DNA of 6,882 nucleotides, from contig JABIUG010000098.1 in assembly GCA_018700655.1 (NCBI GenBank), positions 1 to 6,882 of the forward strand. The letters run 5' to 3'. This document shows positions 1 to 6,104 of the stretch, piece by piece. The translations under genes were made by a program, and so were the position numbers. The DNA is from Rhodospirillaceae bacterium. Lineage in GTDB: Bacteria; Pseudomonadota; Alphaproteobacteria; SP197. Numbering within the stretch: position 1 is the stretch's first letter; each line of letters starts with the position of its first letter. Below the pieces are notes generated by a model. The model had not been told where the DNA came from. It ran no database searches and saw nothing but the letters and a program-made list of their open reading frames with translations.

Positions 1-92
1 AGGGCCAGAATGACCCAGGGCAGACGTGAATCTGATTGAAACCAGCGCAACACGACGACGGGAACTCCACCACCGCGGGGTCGCTCCGCCAT
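1..92 (-). CDS. Partial reading frame, N-terminus of a possible membrane protein (transporter permease-like), cut by window edge
   Basis: From the ATG at 92-90 the minus strand is open to the window edge, giving 30 residues: a basic, glycine-rich start, then VVVLRWFQSDSRLPWVILA. The pattern 'aromatic-basic-polar segment followed by PWVILA' resembles the short cytoplasmic N-terminus and beginning of the first membrane helix of ABC transporter permeases, but 30 residues cannot establish this. A GTG start at codon 14 (53-51) is an alternative; it has GGTGGAG about 11 bases upstream and would give the more usual MLRWFQ start. The ATG at 92 has only AGGGG about 13 bases upstream. The frame points the same way as the ThDP enzyme gene and begins about 105 bases after its stop, so it could be the next gene of that operon. 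No other feature explains this stretch. Confidence 0.4.
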   Translation of the reverse strand, partial: MAERPRGGGVPVVVLRWFQSDSRLPWVILA

Positions 93-110
93 TTCGGATC
101 GTTCGCCCCT

Positions 111-129
111 GTCGCCGGTTCAGGGCGAC
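111..129. repeat. Inverted repeat between the ThDP enzyme gene and the left-edge reading frame
   Basis: GTCGCC (111-116) and GGCGAC (124-129) form a perfect 6-bp stem around a 7-base loop. On the minus strand it lies in the gap after the ThDP enzyme stop, about 19 bases upstream of the ATG at 92, and is not followed by a T run, so it is not a normal intrinsic terminator for that operon. On the plus strand it is followed by a T-rich but interrupted stretch (to about 156), so a weak terminator for plus-strand transcription cannot be excluded. The rest of 93-197 shows nothing recognisable. Confidence 0.3.
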
Positions 130-197
130 GTTGTTATCTTGATCCTTCTTTTTGCCCCGCGTCCAGCGCTTCGAACACAGCAAACCGTGATCGGGTG

Positions 198-2249
198 TTA
201 TCCTAGGTAGACCTCGGGTGCTTCGGCATAGGGATCGGTATTGACATCGATCACCACCGGTTGGCGCAAGCGCAGTGCTTCTTCGAAGGCAGGGCGAATG
301 TCTTGCGCCTTCTCCACACGAATGCCATGGGCGCCCATCGAGCGTGCGATTCCGGCAAAGTCGGTATCGTTGAACTGCCAGACATCACCATGGCGACCTT
401 CCAGTTTGCCGCCGCGCGCCTCGATCTCGTCACCGATGCCCTGGTTGAGCGAGCCGTTGTTGTTGACGACGCAGATCACCGGAGCGTTCCGGCGCACGGC
501 CGTTTCCAGCTCGGTCGTGTGGTACCAGAAGCCGCCGTCGCCGGTGAACAGGACGACGGGCCGGTCGGGGCAGGCCAGTTGTGCGCCGATCGAAGCCGGG
601 AGTCCCCAACCCAGGGAACCCGCCGCCCGGAGATAGGACTGACCGGCATGGTTGAGGTCGATGATGCCTGCCGTCCACATGCCCGAATGCCCGGTGTCGC
701 ACACCAGGATGGCGTTCTCGGGCAACCAGTCGGTCAACTCCTTGCAGATGCGTTCGGGCCGGATCGGGGCGGAGTTCGAGTTCATGTGCCCGGCCATCTC
801 GGCCCGCCAGTCCGCGACAAAACCCAGTGTCCGTTCGCGCCATGGCCCGCGAAGGTCGGCACCGGTCGCATCGGCGCGTTCGAGCATGACCTCCAGTGTC
901 GCCCGGGCGTCGCCCATCATCGAAACGGCATTGGTGTAATGACGCCCGAGTTCGGCGGCGTTGATGTCGAGCTGGATCACCGCTGTCCCCGGTGGCGGCA
1001 GATGCCAGTGGGCGGTGACCTGTGATCCGGTCTGGCTACCGATGAAAAACACAAGGTCGGTCTCAAGCAGCGCCTGATCGGCCGACTTGCGTGAATAGGT
1101 TCCCGGCACCCCAATATTGAGCGGGTGGTTGCCGGGGATCGTGTCCTTGGCGTTCATGGCCGTGGCAACCGGAATGCCCAAACGTTCGGCCAATGCGATC
1201 AGGACGTCCCCCGCGCCGGAGCTGCGCACGCCGCCACCGGCCACGATCACCGGCCGTTCGGCGGCGGCCAGCAGGGTTATCGCAGCGTCGATGGCATCAG
1301 AATCGGCAACCGGTCGGAAGGCGGGTATCTGGCCGAAGCGTTCTTCTATCAGGACGTCGAGGTCGCCTTCCTCGAATTCGACATCGGCGAAGTGGCCGGC
1401 GATCTCGACATAAGCTGGCCCCGGCGTGCCGGTTGTTGCGTCGCGAAAGGCCTGGCGCATGGCTTCGGGCAGGGCCTGCAATTCTGCGACATGGGCCTGC
1501 GTCTTGGTCACGGGCACGAACATCGCGCCGTCGTCGAGCTGCTGGTAGACGTGGCGGTTCTCGAAGCGCGGCAGGGCGCCGCCGGTCATGGCGATCAGGG
1601 GCGTGTTGGCGAGATAGGGGTCTTTCAGTGCAGCGGCCAGGTTTGCCGCGCCGATCTTCTGGGCAAAACACACACCCGGGCGGCCTGAGGCACGGGCATA
1701 ACCATCGGCCATGTAAACGGCGGCCTTTTCACTATGGGCCAGGATGCGCGAGATCCGGTTCGATGTTTCCATTTCACGCAGCATCTGCATCAGAACCGCT
1801 GGAACCCAGAAGACATGGGTGACGCCGCTTCGCTCCAGGAAGTCGGCAAGAAAACGCGCACCTGTCATCTTGGCCATGATCGTTTCTCTCCGCTTGGTAA
1901 TGGTCTCCGTTTTACGTTCAACCTCTACGCGGGTGATCTCTCCGTGATCGCCGACGAAAATCCGTTCGACCCCCTGGTGGCTCTGGCCGCCCAGCGTGAT
2001 CGTGAATTCGAACTCCACGCCAGTCGTGTCGACATGACGCCAGTCGCGCGTTTCCCGATGGACATCGGGGAAGTCGGCAAAGAATTTCCGGTTCATGGCA
2101 AGGATGGTTTCGGCGCCGTCATGGGAACCCACGCCCGAAGAACGATAGGCGACATCCTTTGAGAGCATCGTGGCGATGCGTTCGACGTCATGATCGTTCG
2201 ACGCATCGACATAAGCTTTAGCGATCGTCATGCGTTGAGCCTCATCCAT
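198..2249 (-). CDS. SnoaL/NTF2-like domain fused to a thiamine-diphosphate-dependent enzyme (acetolactate synthase-like superfamily)
   Basis: A 683-residue protein. Residues 1 to about 115 form a SnoaL/NTF2-like domain (YVDASNDHD near the start, FFADFPDVHRE at 56-66, then alternating strands). From residue 127 a full ThDP enzyme follows. Its pyrimidine-binding domain (about 127-295) has the cofactor-activating Glu at 174 (HSEKAAVYMADGYAR). The central domain is about 315-450. The PP-binding domain (about 495-675) has GSLGWGLPASIGA, the GDG motif at 570-572 and NNN at 596-598, which supply the Mg and diphosphate ligands. Having Glu at this place argues against glyoxylate carboligase, which is known for Val there. 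The start at 2249 overlaps the stop of the upstream aminotransferase gene (TGATG) and has AGGGAG eight bases upstream, so translational coupling is likely. An internal ATG at 1877 (Met125) with GGAGAG eight bases upstream would give a 559-residue enzyme of normal family length, with the Glu at residue 50. The substrate is unknown; a cytoplasmic 2-oxo acid decarboxylase or carboligase/synthase is likely. Confidence 0.94.
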   Translation of the reverse strand: MDEAQRMTIAKAYVDASNDHDVERIATMLSKDVAYRSSGVGSHDGAETILAMNRKFFADFPDVHRETRDWRHVDTTGVEFEFTITLGGQSHQGVERIFVGDHGEITRVEVERKTETITKRRETIMAKMTGARFLADFLERSGVTHVFWVPAVLMQMLREMETSNRISRILAHSEKAAVYMADGYARASGRPGVCFAQKIGAANLAAALKDPYLANTPLIAMTGGALPRFENRHVYQQLDDGAMFVPVTKTQAHVAELQALPEAMRQAFRDATTGTPGPAYVEIAGHFADVEFEEGDLDVLIEERFGQIPAFRPVADSDAIDAAITLLAAAERPVIVAGGGVRSSGAGDVLIALAERLGIPVATAMNAKDTIPGNHPLNIGVPGTYSRKSADQALLETDLVFFIGSQTGSQVTAHWHLPPPGTAVIQLDINAAELGRHYTNAVSMMGDARATLEVMLERADATGADLRGPWRERTLGFVADWRAEMAGHMNSNSAPIRPERICKELTDWLPENAILVCDTGHSGMWTAGIIDLNHAGQSYLRAAGSLGWGLPASIGAQLACPDRPVVLFTGDGGFWYHTTELETAVRRNAPVICVVNNNGSLNQGIGDEIEARGGKLEGRHGDVWQFNDTDFAGIARSMGAHGIRVEKAQDIRPAFEEALRLRQPVVIDVNTDPYAEAPEVYLG
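1886..1891 (-). promoter_or_regulatory. Internal Shine-Dalgarno sequence for a second start inside the fused ThDP gene
   Basis: GGAGAG on the minus strand, eight bases before the in-frame ATG at 1877-1875. The position matches the junction between the SnoaL-like domain and the ThDP enzyme, and initiation here would produce an unfused ThDP enzyme of typical length (MAKMTGARF start). Spacing and sequence are as good as those of the upstream start at 2249, so both products are plausible. Confidence 0.6.
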
Positions 2250-3454
2250 CAGGCCGTCTCCCTGTTTTGTTGTGCAAGGGCAGCGCCAAGGCTTGCTGTT
2301 GCAGCCTCGATGCCGCCGCGCCCATGGTCAATGTCGAGCGCGACCAGGGCTGTTTCGAGAACGCCCAGTGTGCCCAGGATCATCGGTGCGTTGACATGGC
2401 CCATATGGGCGATGCGGATCGCCTTGCCGGTCAGCTCGGGCCCGATGCCGATGCCCAGAATCACGCCGCAGTGGTCCTTGCAGAACTCCAGAAGGCGGGC
2501 GGGATCGGCGCCGTTGATGCGCACGGTGGTGACCGAGTTGGAACGTTCGGCATCTTCGAGAATATTGAACTCCATCGTGCCGCCCTGACCCCAGCAGGCG
2601 ACGGCGGCCCGGGTCGCGCCAGCCAGAAGGGCATGCCGATGGGTCGCGTTGTCGAGGCCTTCCTCGAGCAGCATGTCGAGCGATTCGCGCAAGCCGAACA
2701 GCATGTGCTCGGGCGCGGTGCCGCAGTATTTCATGTAGTGCTCGGGACCTTCGCGCATGGTCCAGTCCCAGTAGCGCGTGATCAGGGCGGCCGATTGATG
2801 ACGTTGCCTTGCCTTGTCGTTGGCCGCCACAAAGCTCAGCCCCGGCGGGACCATCAATCCCTTCTGTGATCCTGCGATGGCGACATCGACGCCCCAGGCA
2901 TCCATCTCGAAGGGCATGCAGGCCAGCGAGGCGATGGTGTCGACCATCAGCAGGGCGTCGTGACCGGCATGATCAATTGCACGGCGCAGCGCGGGGATGT
3001 CGTTGACGACACCCGATGCCGTGTCGATCTGGACCGTCAGAACGGCCTTGATCTCACCATGGCTGTCGGCACGCAGCCTGGCCTCCAGGGCTTCGGGATC
3101 GACCGCCCGGCGAGGCCGTGAAGGCAAGATTTCGGCGTCCAGCCCAAGCACGCCGGCCATTTCACCCCAGACCACCGCGAACAGGCCGCTTTCGAGCACG
3201 AGAACCTTGTCGCCACGGGAAAGGCAGTTGGTCAGCGAGGCCTCCCACGCACCATGGCCGTTGGCGGCGTATATGTAGGTCTCGCCCTGGGTACGGAAGA
3301 TCTTTTTGAGATCGCCCAGACAAGTCATGGTCGTTTCCAGGAGTTCGCCGGCATAAATATCGACCGCGGGATGATGCATGGCCGACAGGACTCTGTCTGG
3401 AACGGTGGTCGGCCCGGGAATACTCAGGAACTCCCGGCCTTGGCGCACAGTCAT
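2249..3454 (-). CDS. Class V PLP-dependent aminotransferase, alanine/serine-glyoxylate aminotransferase family
   Basis: A 401-residue protein, normal for the family. It transfers an amino group using pyridoxal phosphate, in the cytoplasm; glyoxylate or another 2-oxo acid is the likely acceptor. Visible signatures: the N-terminal SIPGPTTVPDRVL motif (residues 11-23), the cofactor loop ANGHGAWEA (64-72), the Asp that contacts the pyridine nitrogen (Asp172 in LLMVDTIASL), the Schiff-base lysine (Lys198 in GSQKGL), YCGTAPEHMLFGLRE (243-257), and a C-terminal Arg347 in AIRIAHMG where the family binds the substrate carboxylate. The reading frame extends three codons further to a TTG at 3463, but that codon directly abuts the Shine-Dalgarno AAGGGAG (3470-3464), which sits nine bases before the ATG at 3454; the ATG is therefore chosen. 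Its stop overlaps the start of the ThDP enzyme gene by one base, so the two are co-translated. Related enzymes in the same fold family include 2-aminoethylphosphonate and aspartate-glyoxylate transaminases, and sequence alone does not choose among them. Confidence 0.95.
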   Translation of the reverse strand: MTVRQGREFLSIPGPTTVPDRVLSAMHHPAVDIYAGELLETTMTCLGDLKKIFRTQGETYIYAANGHGAWEASLTNCLSRGDKVLVLESGLFAVVWGEMAGVLGLDAEILPSRPRRAVDPEALEARLRADSHGEIKAVLTVQIDTASGVVNDIPALRRAIDHAGHDALLMVDTIASLACMPFEMDAWGVDVAIAGSQKGLMVPPGLSFVAANDKARQRHQSAALITRYWDWTMREGPEHYMKYCGTAPEHMLFGLRESLDMLLEEGLDNATHRHALLAGATRAAVACWGQGGTMEFNILEDAERSNSVTTVRINGADPARLLEFCKDHCGVILGIGIGPELTGKAIRIAHMGHVNAPMILGTLGVLETALVALDIDHGRGGIEAATASLGAALAQQNRETA

Positions 3455-3463
3455 GTGTAACAA

Positions 3464-3470
3464 CTCCCTT
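3464..3470 (-). promoter_or_regulatory. Shine-Dalgarno sequence of the aminotransferase gene
   Basis: AAGGGAG on the minus strand, nine bases from the ATG at 3454. It rules out the upstream TTG at 3463, which touches it and would leave no spacing. Confidence 0.75.
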
Positions 3471-3474
3471 ACAA

Positions 3475-3484
3475 ATCAATTGAT
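3475..3484. promoter_or_regulatory. 10-bp perfect palindrome in the aminotransferase leader (candidate operator)
   Basis: ATCAATTGAT is a perfect palindrome lying four bases upstream of the Shine-Dalgarno sequence of the aminotransferase gene. A protein bound here would block the leader or the ribosome site. The evidence is symmetry and position only; a 10-bp AT-rich palindrome can occur by chance. Confidence 0.3.
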
Positions 3485-3487
3485 GGC

Positions 3488-3505
3488 ACGCAACGTGCTT
3501 TGCGT
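3488..3505. promoter_or_regulatory. Dyad ACGCAA-N6-TTGCGT in the divergent intergenic region (candidate operator)
   Basis: ACGCAA (3488-3493) and TTGCGT (3500-3505) are perfect inverted half-sites six bases apart. They overlap a second, shorter dyad GCACG-CAA-CGTGC (3486-3498). The element is about 35-50 bases upstream of the aminotransferase ATG. A weak possible minus-strand promoter (TTGGAC at 3548-3543, 17 bases, AAATAA at 3525-3520) would place it just downstream of the transcription start, the usual place for a repressor site. No regulator gene that would bind it is in the window. Confidence 0.4.
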
Positions 3506-3634
3506 TAGTTCATCGACTGTTATTTCATCGGCGTAGCGGCACGTCCAATGTACCATCGTCAGACGAATGGTCTTGGCATGTCGCCGCTTGGTATGCTGGA
3601 TATCTATTCATGACTCAAAGACCATGGGGACTCC

Positions 3635-3640
3635 AAGGGG
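3635..3640 (+). promoter_or_regulatory. Shine-Dalgarno sequence deciding the GTG start of the histidine kinase
   Basis: AAGGGG lies ten bases before the GTG at 3651. The two in-frame ATG codons upstream (3567 and 3624) have no comparable purine tract, so this site favours the GTG. Confidence 0.5.
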
Positions 3641-3650
3641 CTCTTTTGAC

Positions 3651-5444
3651 GTGAAGTTTGGTTTGCGCACAATTCTGACGGTCCTGTTCATGGCCGTCGC
3701 CACTGTTCCTGTCCTCGCTCTGGCGGCATGGGTCCAGGTGACGGCGCTTGAACGCGAAATGGAGGAAGTTTCTGAACGGCATCTTCTGATCGCCCAGAAC
3801 CTGACCCTTGCTCTTGAACGGTATGCCGACGATGCCGGTGCGGTGCTTGAGCTGTTCGGCCGCATGAAATTGCACGATTCCATCAGCACCGATATTGGTG
3901 ATCTCGGGCTGGAACTGGGGTTTGTCTTTTTCTGCACGCTCGACCTGAATGGCCCATCGAGCGACCACATCATCATGGATGACAGCAGAAGTGTGGCCCT
4001 GACTCCGGCGCAGTATGACCTGATGTGGACCCTGGCCGTTGACGACAATATTCACTTTTCGGGGGTTATGCCCGACCCTGATGGTGTCCCGACAATCTAT
4101 GTTGTCCAGAGGATCTCCGACACACGCCTCGTGATGGGTGCACTCTCGACCGATTATATTGTCGAGCAACAGCAGGGCATTGCCTTTGGCGAACGCGGGC
4201 ACGCTGCCATCGTCGACCAGTTCGGTCACGTCATTGCCCATCCCAAACCAGATTGGATCCTGGCTTCCAAGGATATCTCTGCGGTTTCGGCGGTACAGGC
4301 GATGATGCGGCGCGAGACCGGTGTGACCACCTTCTATTCGCCGGCGGCGTTGCTCGACATGGTTTCGGGCTACAGCTTCGTTCCCTTTACCGGCTGGGGC
4401 GTGATGGTGCCCCAACCCCTGGAGGAACTTGAAGCTGCTGCTCAGGAGGCCTGGACGGCCGCCTATGGCATTGCCGCCGCTGGTCTGGCGATCTCGGGTA
4501 TCCTGAGCTGGGTTCTGGCCGGCCTTGTCATTCGGCCCCTGCGCAGGGTCGAGATGGCCGCTGAAGGCCTGGCGCGAGGTGAGCTCACCGCACGTGTTAA
4601 TTCTTCCGGACGTGAGCCCAAGGAACTCGCCTCACTAGCGGTCTATTTCAACCAGATGGCCGATCAGATCGAAACAGACCGCCAGGAACTCGCGACCGCT
4701 TTGGCCGAGGCACGCGGCGCTGATCACGCCAAGAGCGAGTTCCTGGCCAATGTCAGCCACGAACTTCGAACGCCGTTGAATGCAATCATCGGGTTCTCTG
4801 ATTTCATGAAGACGGAACCCTATGGCAGCGTCGGTGACAGCCGATACGGCGGTTACCTCGACGATATCCAGTCGGCCGGTCATCACCTGCACGATGTGAT
4901 CAACGACATCCTTGATCTCAGCATGGCCCAGGCAGACGACCTGATGCTGCCGATGAAAGAGATGGATGTATCAGCTGTCGTGACTTCGGCCGTCCAGATG
5001 GTGGGGCAGCAAGCCGAACGTGACGGCATCACGCTCAGCAACGTCGTTCACATGAACGCGGGCACCATTCTGTCGAACGAACGACGCCTGCGCCAGATCA
5101 TGCTGAACCTGCTTTCCAATGCCATCAAGTTCACACCCAATGGTGGCTCGGTGGCGGTGCAAACGTTGCGCGATGAAGAAACGGGCACGGTTGTGATCAC
5201 TGTCACGGATTCCGGGATCGGCATGCGTGAGGAGGATCTTGCGACGGCCATGTCGCCTTTCGGCCAGATCGAATCCTCGCTCGCCCGGCGCTACCAGGGA
5301 ACCGGGTTAGGGCTGCCGCTGGCCTGCAGCTTCGCTGAAAAACTGGGTGGATCGCTCGGAATAGAAAGCGCTTTGGGCGAAGGCACCAAGGCCACGATAA
5401 CCCTGCCCCAGAAGCCGGTTCAGGGCTCTGAGCACACGGCCTGA
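3651..5444 (+). CDS. Membrane-bound sensor histidine kinase (Cache-like sensor, HAMP, HisKA, HATPase_c)
   Basis: A 597-residue inner-membrane sensor kinase that should autophosphorylate on His and pass phosphate to a response regulator. Order of parts from the GTG start: short basic N-terminus and first membrane helix (about 5-26); periplasmic region of about 240 residues (about 29-269) with a double-Cache/PAS-like pattern (GERGHAAIVDQFGHVIAHP at about 180-198, GYSFVPFTGWGVMV at about 240-253); second membrane helix (about 270-294); HAMP linker starting at RPLRRVE (295-301); HisKA with the H-box SHELRTPLNAIIGF and phosphorylated His370; HATPase_c with N-box NLLSNAIKF (486-494), G1 DSGIGM (520-525), F-box PFGQ and G2 GTGLGLPLA (550-558). 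All catalytic motifs are present and there is no receiver domain. The start could instead be the ATG at 3624 or 3567, adding 9 or 28 residues; the GTG has the only good ribosome site and gives a normal membrane-protein start (MKFGLRTIL). It is transcribed away from the aminotransferase operon and has no partner regulator in the window, so its signal and output are unknown. Confidence 0.95.
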   Translation: MKFGLRTILTVLFMAVATVPVLALAAWVQVTALEREMEEVSERHLLIAQNLTLALERYADDAGAVLELFGRMKLHDSISTDIGDLGLELGFVFFCTLDLNGPSSDHIIMDDSRSVALTPAQYDLMWTLAVDDNIHFSGVMPDPDGVPTIYVVQRISDTRLVMGALSTDYIVEQQQGIAFGERGHAAIVDQFGHVIAHPKPDWILASKDISAVSAVQAMMRRETGVTTFYSPAALLDMVSGYSFVPFTGWGVMVPQPLEELEAAAQEAWTAAYGIAAAGLAISGILSWVLAGLVIRPLRRVEMAAEGLARGELTARVNSSGREPKELASLAVYFNQMADQIETDRQELATALAEARGADHAKSEFLANVSHELRTPLNAIIGFSDFMKTEPYGSVGDSRYGGYLDDIQSAGHHLHDVINDILDLSMAQADDLMLPMKEMDVSAVVTSAVQMVGQQAERDGITLSNVVHMNAGTILSNERRLRQIMLNLLSNAIKFTPNGGSVAVQTLRDEETGTVVITVTDSGIGMREEDLATAMSPFGQIESSLARRYQGTGLGLPLACSFAEKLGGSLGIESALGEGTKATITLPQKPVQGSEHTA

Positions 5445-5548
5445 GCAGGCGTTTCTTAACCCATCAAGCGAACAAACTGACGTTCTTCGATGCCACAGGC
5501 ATAGGGTCCGGACACTCTGCACGTGAGTCGGTCACAACGATAAATGCT

Positions 5549-5554
5549 GGGGAG
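5549..5554 (+). promoter_or_regulatory. Shine-Dalgarno sequence of the repeat lipoprotein
   Basis: GGGGAG ends ten bases before the ATG at 5565. It excludes the in-frame ATG at 5544, which lies upstream of it, and disfavours the one at 5577, which is too far away. Confidence 0.6.
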
Positions 5555-5564
5555 CCAGATCGTT

Positions 5565-6056
5565 ATGACTACGGGCATGATTACGCGGATTGCGACTGTG
5601 GCGGTACTGAGCCTGGGGCTTCAGGCCTGCTATGTCGCGACCAACAACAACGGCTACGGCCAGACGGCAATAAACTTCGGCGATGATTCCAGCCAATGGG
5701 CCTACGACCGCGAGTGTGATGACCCGCGCTTTGCCGGTCCCGCCATGGCAACGGCCGGCTTGAGCCACAACAACAGCTACCGCGACGCGACCGATTGCCG
5801 CAATGCCTTCAGCGCCGGTCAGGTCTGGCTCGCATCCGGTCAGAACACAAACACCTATGCATCGAATTCAGGAAGTTATGGCGCGTCGATCAATTTCGGC
5901 GATGACGCCAGCGCCTGGTCCTATGACGGCGAATGTGACGATCCGCGTTTCTACGGCGGCGGCATGACCTCGACACCGCTACTGGCCGAGGATCGCTATC
6001 ACGACGCGACCGATTGCCGACAGCAGTACAACGCCGGCCGCATCGCTCTGCGCTGA
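5565..6056 (+). CDS. Small lipoprotein with two acidic Cys-x26-Cys repeats, function unknown
   Basis: A 163-residue exported protein. Residues 1-21 are a lipoprotein signal peptide: a single Arg, a hydrophobic core (IATVAVLSLGL) and a lipobox LQAC with the lipid-modified Cys at 22. After a short Asn/Gly-rich linker there are two copies of a repeat of about 55 residues, at about 36-89 and 109-163, each with core FGDDxSxW...ECDDPRF and a closing DATDCR. Cys pairs are Cys51/Cys78 and Cys124/Cys151, both 27 residues apart, suggesting one disulfide per repeat. A Ser/Asn/Gly-rich spacer separates them. The first copy is the more divergent one (DRECDD for DGECDD, GPAM for GxGM, SHNNS where others have acidic residues). 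I do not recognise a named family or a catalytic motif. The gene lies 48 bases before another gene carrying the same repeats, so the two probably form an operon and act at the same place, the membrane surface or periplasm. Confidence 0.85.
   Translation: MTTGMITRIATVAVLSLGLQACYVATNNNGYGQTAINFGDDSSQWAYDRECDDPRFAGPAMATAGLSHNNSYRDATDCRNAFSAGQVWLASGQNTNTYASNSGSYGASINFGDDASAWSYDGECDDPRFYGGGMTSTPLLAEDRYHDATDCRQQYNAGRIALR
5670..5831 (+). repeat. Acidic Cys repeat, copy 1 (lipoprotein, degenerate)
   Basis: Encodes INFGDDSSQWAYDRECDDPR and onward to DATDCR and QVWL. It keeps both Cys and the CDDPRF core but has lost the Gly before ECDD and the acidic run before the second Cys (SHNNS replaces the LxED/DED seen elsewhere). 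Confidence 0.8.
5889..6053 (+). repeat. Acidic Cys repeat, copy 2 (lipoprotein, near consensus)
   Basis: Encodes INFGDDASAWSYDGECDDPR, then FYGGGM, LLAEDRYHDATDC and a short tail that ends the protein. The Cys spacing is 27 residues, as in the other copies. Confidence 0.85.
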
Positions 6057-6070
6057 ATGACAAACGGGGT

Positions 6071-6086
6071 GCCGGCCACGGCCGGC
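6071..6086. repeat. Strong GC hairpin between the two repeat-protein genes
   Basis: GCCGGC (6071-6076) and GCCGGC (6081-6086) pair into a 6-bp GC stem with the loop CACG, ending five bases before the Shine-Dalgarno sequence of the next gene. There is no T run after it in either direction, so it does not look like a full intrinsic terminator. It could moderate translation of the downstream gene or stabilise or process a shared mRNA. Confidence 0.45.
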
Positions 6087-6104
6087 GACTAGGGAGAGTG
6101 ACCA

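Larger units (their letters stand above)
3455..3650. other. Divergent intergenic region between the aminotransferase operon and the histidine kinase gene
   Basis: About 196 bases separate the two oppositely oriented start codons, so it should carry both promoters. For the kinase direction TTGGCA (3573-3578) is a good -35-like hexamer, with AT-rich sequence GATATCTATT at 3599-3608 downstream, but the spacing to any -10 is longer than ideal. For the aminotransferase direction only a weak TTGGAC/AAATAA pair is visible. If the kinase promoter is at 3573-3608, the upstream ATG at 3567 would not be transcribed, which fits the later start chosen for the kinase. Confidence 0.35.

Noticed and set aside
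261..1688. Long plus-strand open frames opposite the ThDP enzyme gene (for example 261-1025 and 1125-1688)
   Set aside because: They are antisense to a strongly conserved enzyme, have compositions typical of GC-rich shadow frames, and show no recognisable domain or ribosome site.
198..2249. Assignment of the ThDP enzyme as glyoxylate carboligase
   Set aside because: Tempting next to a glyoxylate-family aminotransferase, but the activating Glu is present where glyoxylate carboligase has Val, and the SnoaL-like extension is not part of that family.
2267..2869. Plus-strand open frame of about 200 codons opposite the aminotransferase
   Set aside because: Shadow of the aminotransferase gene; no family features in its translation.
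5490..5502. ATGCC-ACA-GGCAT hairpin after the histidine kinase as a terminator
   Set aside because: The stem is only five base pairs and no T run follows, so it does not support a terminator.
5539..5544. GATAAA as a -10 box for the lipoprotein gene
   Set aside because: No -35-like hexamer lies at proper spacing, and transcription would begin inside the Shine-Dalgarno sequence.
5544..5564. Upstream ATG at 5544 as start of the lipoprotein
   Set aside because: It lies before the Shine-Dalgarno GGGGAG and would lengthen the n-region; the ATG at 5565 fits the ribosome site and the signal peptide.
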